DNA of 24,736 bases from an uncultured Prevotellaceae bacterium (GTDB taxonomy: Bacteria; Bacteroidota; Bacteroidia; Bacteroidales; Bacteroidaceae), in contig CALAEY010000033.1 of the NCBI GenBank assembly GCA_937891085.1, forward strand, positions 1 through 24,736, given 5' to 3'. The translations under genes and the position numbers were made by a program. Numbering within the stretch: position 1 is the stretch's first letter; every line of letters begins with the position of its first letter. Below are positions 22,813 to 24,736 of this stretch, piece after piece. The notes beneath the pieces are model-generated. The model did not search any database and was not told where the DNA came from. It worked only from the letters and a program-made list of their open reading frames with translations.

Positions 22813-22843
22813 TTTGCAGAATAAATAAAAAGACTTATTTTTG
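22813..22843 (+). promoter_or_regulatory. Promoter of the M48 protease gene
   Basis: TTTG (22813-22816), exactly 19 bases, then TATTTTTG (22836-22843). Perfect fit to the Bacteroidetes pattern. The leader would be about 23 bases. Confidence 0.82.
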
Positions 22844-22872
22844 CATCAGTACTAATATACAAGTCATAAATT

Positions 22873-23667
22873 ATGAAAAAGCACATCTTAACCTTGATGA
22901 CAGCCGCCCTGCTTTTGAGCGGTTGTGGATCTGTGCCTATCACAGGCCGTCGTCAGTTACAATTGGTATCCGACTCTGAAGTGTTGTCATCCAGCCTGAC
23001 CCAATATGCCAGCTATATGAAAACAGCCACTAAGTCGAGCAATGGCACCCAATCTGCCCAAGTGACACGTGTTGGACAGAAGATTGCAGCAGCCACTGAA
23101 GCCTACCTGAAGGCCAACGGACTGGAGAGCGAAGTGAGCAACTTCAGTTGGGAGTTCAACCTGGTGAAAGACGACCAGCTGAATGCCTTCTGTATGCCTG
23201 GTGGTAAGATCGTGGTCTATGAGGGCATCATGAAGCTGATGTCTTCAGACGATGAACTGGCCGTTGTGCTGGGACACGAGGTGGCACATGCAGTGGCAAA
23301 GCACAGCAATGAGCGCATGAGCCAGCAGATATTGGCCCAGTATGGTTCTGCCGTCTTAGGTGGTGTCCTCTCAGGGCAAAGCCAAGCCGTGCAGTCTGTA
23401 GCCAGCCAGGTCTACGGCTTAGGTGCTGAGTATGGCATGACATTGCCATTCTCTCGCAAGCATGAGTCTGAGGCAGACTATATGGGCCTGGTTCTTATGA
23501 CCATGGCAGGCTACAATCCTGACGTGGCAGTGACTTTCTGGCAAAAGATGTCTTCCAGCAGCGCCACCCAGACACCAGAGTTCATGAGCACCCACCCAAG
23601 TGACGCCCGCCGTATCTCTGACATTCAGAAGAACTTACCAGAAGTAAAAGCTAAATATAAGAAGTAA
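22873..23667 (+). CDS. M48 family zinc metalloprotease, lipoprotein
   Basis: The 264-residue protein has a signal peptide with lipobox LSGC (Cys18), so it is probably anchored in a membrane facing the periplasm. Residues about 60-255 form the peptidase M48 domain. LNAFCMPGGKIVVYEGIM lies at about 103-120, the zinc motif HEVAH is at 135-139, and HESEADYMG gives the third ligand Glu200. THPSDARRISDI follows near the C-terminus. Similar lipoproteins (LoiP/YggG, BepA-related) take part in outer-membrane protein quality control. Which subgroup this belongs to is not settled by sequence alone. It has its own promoter and is followed by a heptamer repeat and two further genes in the same direction. 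Confidence 0.93.
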   Translation: MKKHILTLMTAALLLSGCGSVPITGRRQLQLVSDSEVLSSSLTQYASYMKTATKSSNGTQSAQVTRVGQKIAAATEAYLKANGLESEVSNFSWEFNLVKDDQLNAFCMPGGKIVVYEGIMKLMSSDDELAVVLGHEVAHAVAKHSNERMSQQILAQYGSAVLGGVLSGQSQAVQSVASQVYGLGAEYGMTLPFSRKHESEADYMGLVLMTMAGYNPDVAVTFWQKMSSSSATQTPEFMSTHPSDARRISDIQKNLPEVKAKYKK

Positions 23668-23670
23668 GTG

Positions 23671-23705
23671 ATTCATAATTTATAATTCATCATTCATAAT
23701 TATAA
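23671..23705 (+). repeat. Degenerate heptamer tandem repeat between the M48 gene and the small charged-protein gene
   Basis: ATTCATA, ATTTATA, ATTCATC, ATTCATA, ATTATAA in succession, a seven-base period with a few changes. It starts three bases after the M48 stop codon and ends 13 bases before the next ATG at 23719. Confidence 0.75.
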
Positions 23706-23718
23706 AAATTCTACTCCT

Positions 23719-23898
23719 ATGGCAGACAATTACTTAGAAGAAAAATTTGAAGCCTATGAGGCTAAGAAAGCAGCCTGGCAAAAGAAGCACAGAGTGGCAG
23801 GGAAGAAAGCCAGCCCTGTGAGAAACGAGAGCTCCATGGAAGCCGACACTAAGGACGTACGCGACGATGTAGCTACCAATGAGCCAGACAGAGACTGA
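23719..23898 (+). CDS. Small charged protein, function unknown
   Basis: ATG at 23719 opens 59 codons ending in TGA, just below common gene-finding cut-offs. The N-terminus MADNYLEEKFEAYEAKKAAW looks like one amphipathic helix. A basic stretch follows (KKHRVAGKKASPVR) and then an acidic, probably disordered tail (SMEADTKDVRDDVATNEPDRD). No Cys, signal peptide or membrane segment is present. The next gene starts six bases after the stop, which suggests a shared transcript and coupled translation. Short proteins beginning MADNYLE occur in Bacteroidales to my memory, but I know no function. The reading frame, spacing and composition support a real gene. Confidence 0.7.
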   Translation: MADNYLEEKFEAYEAKKAAWQKKHRVAGKKASPVRNESSMEADTKDVRDDVATNEPDRD

Positions 23899-23904
23899 AA
23901 AACG

Positions 23905-24636
23905 ATGGAGCCAACTTACCTTCACCCCTTTCACGAGGATGTGACAACCATCGCGTTGCCAGAGGTATTTACCGACCCATTCCACTATGAACCTCATGCA
24001 CTGTGTAAACTCGCAGCGCATGAGGTTCAATCTTATATAGATGCCCATCCGCTTTGGGTAGAGGAATTGCAACAAGGCAAGATGTTCGGAGTGCTGGTGG
24101 TGGAAACTCCAGATGGACTGCGTTTCCTCGCAGCCTATTCTGGTCTGCTCCAAGGGCGCAACGACCTCCCCTATTTCGTGCCAGCAGTATTCGATTTGCT
24201 GGATCCTGTAGGTCATTTCAAGCAAGAAGAAGCTGCCATTACTGAGATCAACCATATTATTAATAAGGTGGAAGCAGAAAGCCAGCAACGGGCCACAGCA
24301 CTCAGGCATGAGCGCAAAGTACGCTCACAAGCCCTGCAAGACTGGGTATTCCGCCAGTTCGTCATGCTCAATAAAAAAGGTGAGGCCAAAGACCTCACCC
24401 AGATATTCCAAGAAGCACGTCACAAGGCACCCCCTTCAGGTGCTGGAGAATGTGCTGCTCCCAAACTGCTTCAGCAAGCCTTCCTGCATCATTGGCACCC
24501 TGTAGCCATGGCCGAGTTCTGGTGGGGTGCTGATAGTGCCGATCGTCTTCGTGGGCATTACTACCCCGCCTGTGAAGAGAAATGCAGGCCGATACTGTCT
24601 TTTATGCTGGGTACCCCAGCAAAAAGAAGATTATAA
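23905..24636 (+). CDS. Stand-alone N-terminal domain of Bacteroidales RluA-type pseudouridine synthase (no catalytic domain)
   Basis: The 243-residue protein matches, from memory, the N-terminal region of long Bacteroidales RluA-family pseudouridine synthases: LHPFHEDVTTIALPEVFTDP, HALCKLAAHEVQSYI, QGKMFGVLVVETPDGLRFLA and YFVPAVFDLLDP. A helical stretch follows (HFKQEEAAITEINHIINKVE to RHERKVRSQALQDWVFRQF), then GEAKDLTQIF, GAGECAAPKLLQQAF, MAEFWWG and YYPACEEKCRPILSFML. In the long enzymes a catalytic domain with the RLD motif follows. Here the frame ends eight residues later (GTPAKRRL) with TAA, and 100 bases of AT-rich sequence follow with no catalytic domain. The helical middle also looks short. 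The conserved Cys pairs suggest a metal or RNA contact, but this is not proved. It may act with a separate catalytic subunit or be a relic. Confidence 0.72.
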   Translation: MEPTYLHPFHEDVTTIALPEVFTDPFHYEPHALCKLAAHEVQSYIDAHPLWVEELQQGKMFGVLVVETPDGLRFLAAYSGLLQGRNDLPYFVPAVFDLLDPVGHFKQEEAAITEINHIINKVEAESQQRATALRHERKVRSQALQDWVFRQFVMLNKKGEAKDLTQIFQEARHKAPPSGAGECAAPKLLQQAFLHHWHPVAMAEFWWGADSADRLRGHYYPACEEKCRPILSFMLGTPAKRRL

Positions 24637-24637
24637 A

Positions 24638-24661
24638 ATTAAAACATCAAAATATTAAAGT
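24638..24661 (+). repeat. Degenerate eight-base-period repeat after the last gene
   Basis: ATTAAAAC, ATCAAAAT, ATTAAAGT follow directly on the TAA at 24634-24636. Only three imperfect copies in AT-rich sequence, so chance is possible. Confidence 0.4.
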
Positions 24662-24666
24662 AGAGC

Positions 24667-24684
24667 TAAAGATTATAATCTTTA
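24667..24684. other. 18-bp perfect palindrome
   Basis: TAAAGATTATAATCTTTA is its own reverse complement. No T-run follows on the plus strand, so it looks more like a protein-binding site than a terminator. Its target gene would lie outside the window. Confidence 0.5.
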
Positions 24685-24736
24685 ATGATTATCCGCAATT
24701 AGCCGACCAAAAATTGGGCTGAATCCTATGAAATGC

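Noticed and set aside
23734..24309. Open frame of 191 codons on the minus strand
   Set aside because: Antisense to the small charged-protein gene and to the RluA-like domain gene, both of which have better spacing and similarity.

Overview
The window looks like core chromosome of a member of the order Bacteroidales, most probably Prevotella or a close relative. Four things support this. Intergenic regions repeatedly carry the Bacteroidetes-type promoter (TTTG, about 19-20 bases, TAnnTTTG). Most start codons lack a strong Shine-Dalgarno sequence. Several families are typical of the phylum: DUF5606, DUF4230, DUF3276, an elongated NusB, and an OadG protein with a lamin-tail-like region. A complete methylmalonyl-CoA decarboxylase cluster of the propionate-producing succinate pathway is present. 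Genus-level placement is an inference. No rRNA, tRNA, CRISPR array, insertion sequence, phage gene or transposase was found.

Layout. 1-636 (-) is the N-terminal part of a GC-rich ABC exporter that runs off the window. 804-2141 (-) is glutamate dehydrogenase, followed by a 57-residue membrane protein (2307-2480, -). 2616-5307 (+) is a tight envelope operon: N-acetylmuramoyl-L-alanine amidase and two DUF4230 proteins. It meets 5414-8776 (-), a housekeeping operon nusB-yajC-ybbR-coaE-DUF5606, at a bidirectional terminator. 8938-12204 (+) carries a PUR-type nucleic-acid-binding protein (DUF3276), ribosomal protein L25, peptidyl-tRNA hydrolase, an Hsp15-like S4 protein and a Gfo/Idh/MocA oxidoreductase. 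12190-14439 (-) is a CPA2 cation/proton antiporter.

14607-19221 (+) is the five-gene cluster methylmalonyl-CoA epimerase, decarboxylase alpha subunit, OadG-like subunit, biotin carrier and Na+-pumping beta subunit, closed by a 16-bp perfect-stem terminator. 19350-21191 (+) is a secreted or periplasmic GH13 amylase with a five-copy heptamer repeat directly before its start. 21265-22269 (-) is class II fructose-bisphosphate aldolase, 22489-22740 (+) ribosomal protein L31 type B, 22873-23667 (+) an M48 lipoprotein protease, 23719-23898 (+) a 59-residue charged protein, and 23905-24636 (+) a protein that matches only the N-terminal, non-catalytic part of Bacteroidales RluA-type pseudouridine synthases.

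Together the genes cover amino-acid nitrogen assimilation (gdhA), glycan breakdown and glycolysis (amylase, aldolase), and the sodium-coupled step of propionate formation. A cation/proton antiporter is divergent from the last of these. The rest is envelope and translation housekeeping. There is no gene-free stretch above 300 bases. I see no clear new defence or mobile system. The best leads are the orphan RluA-like N-terminal domain with its small partner gene, the amidase/DUF4230/DUF4230 module, the OadG-lamin-tail protein, and several heptamer-period tandem arrays wedged between stop and start codons.
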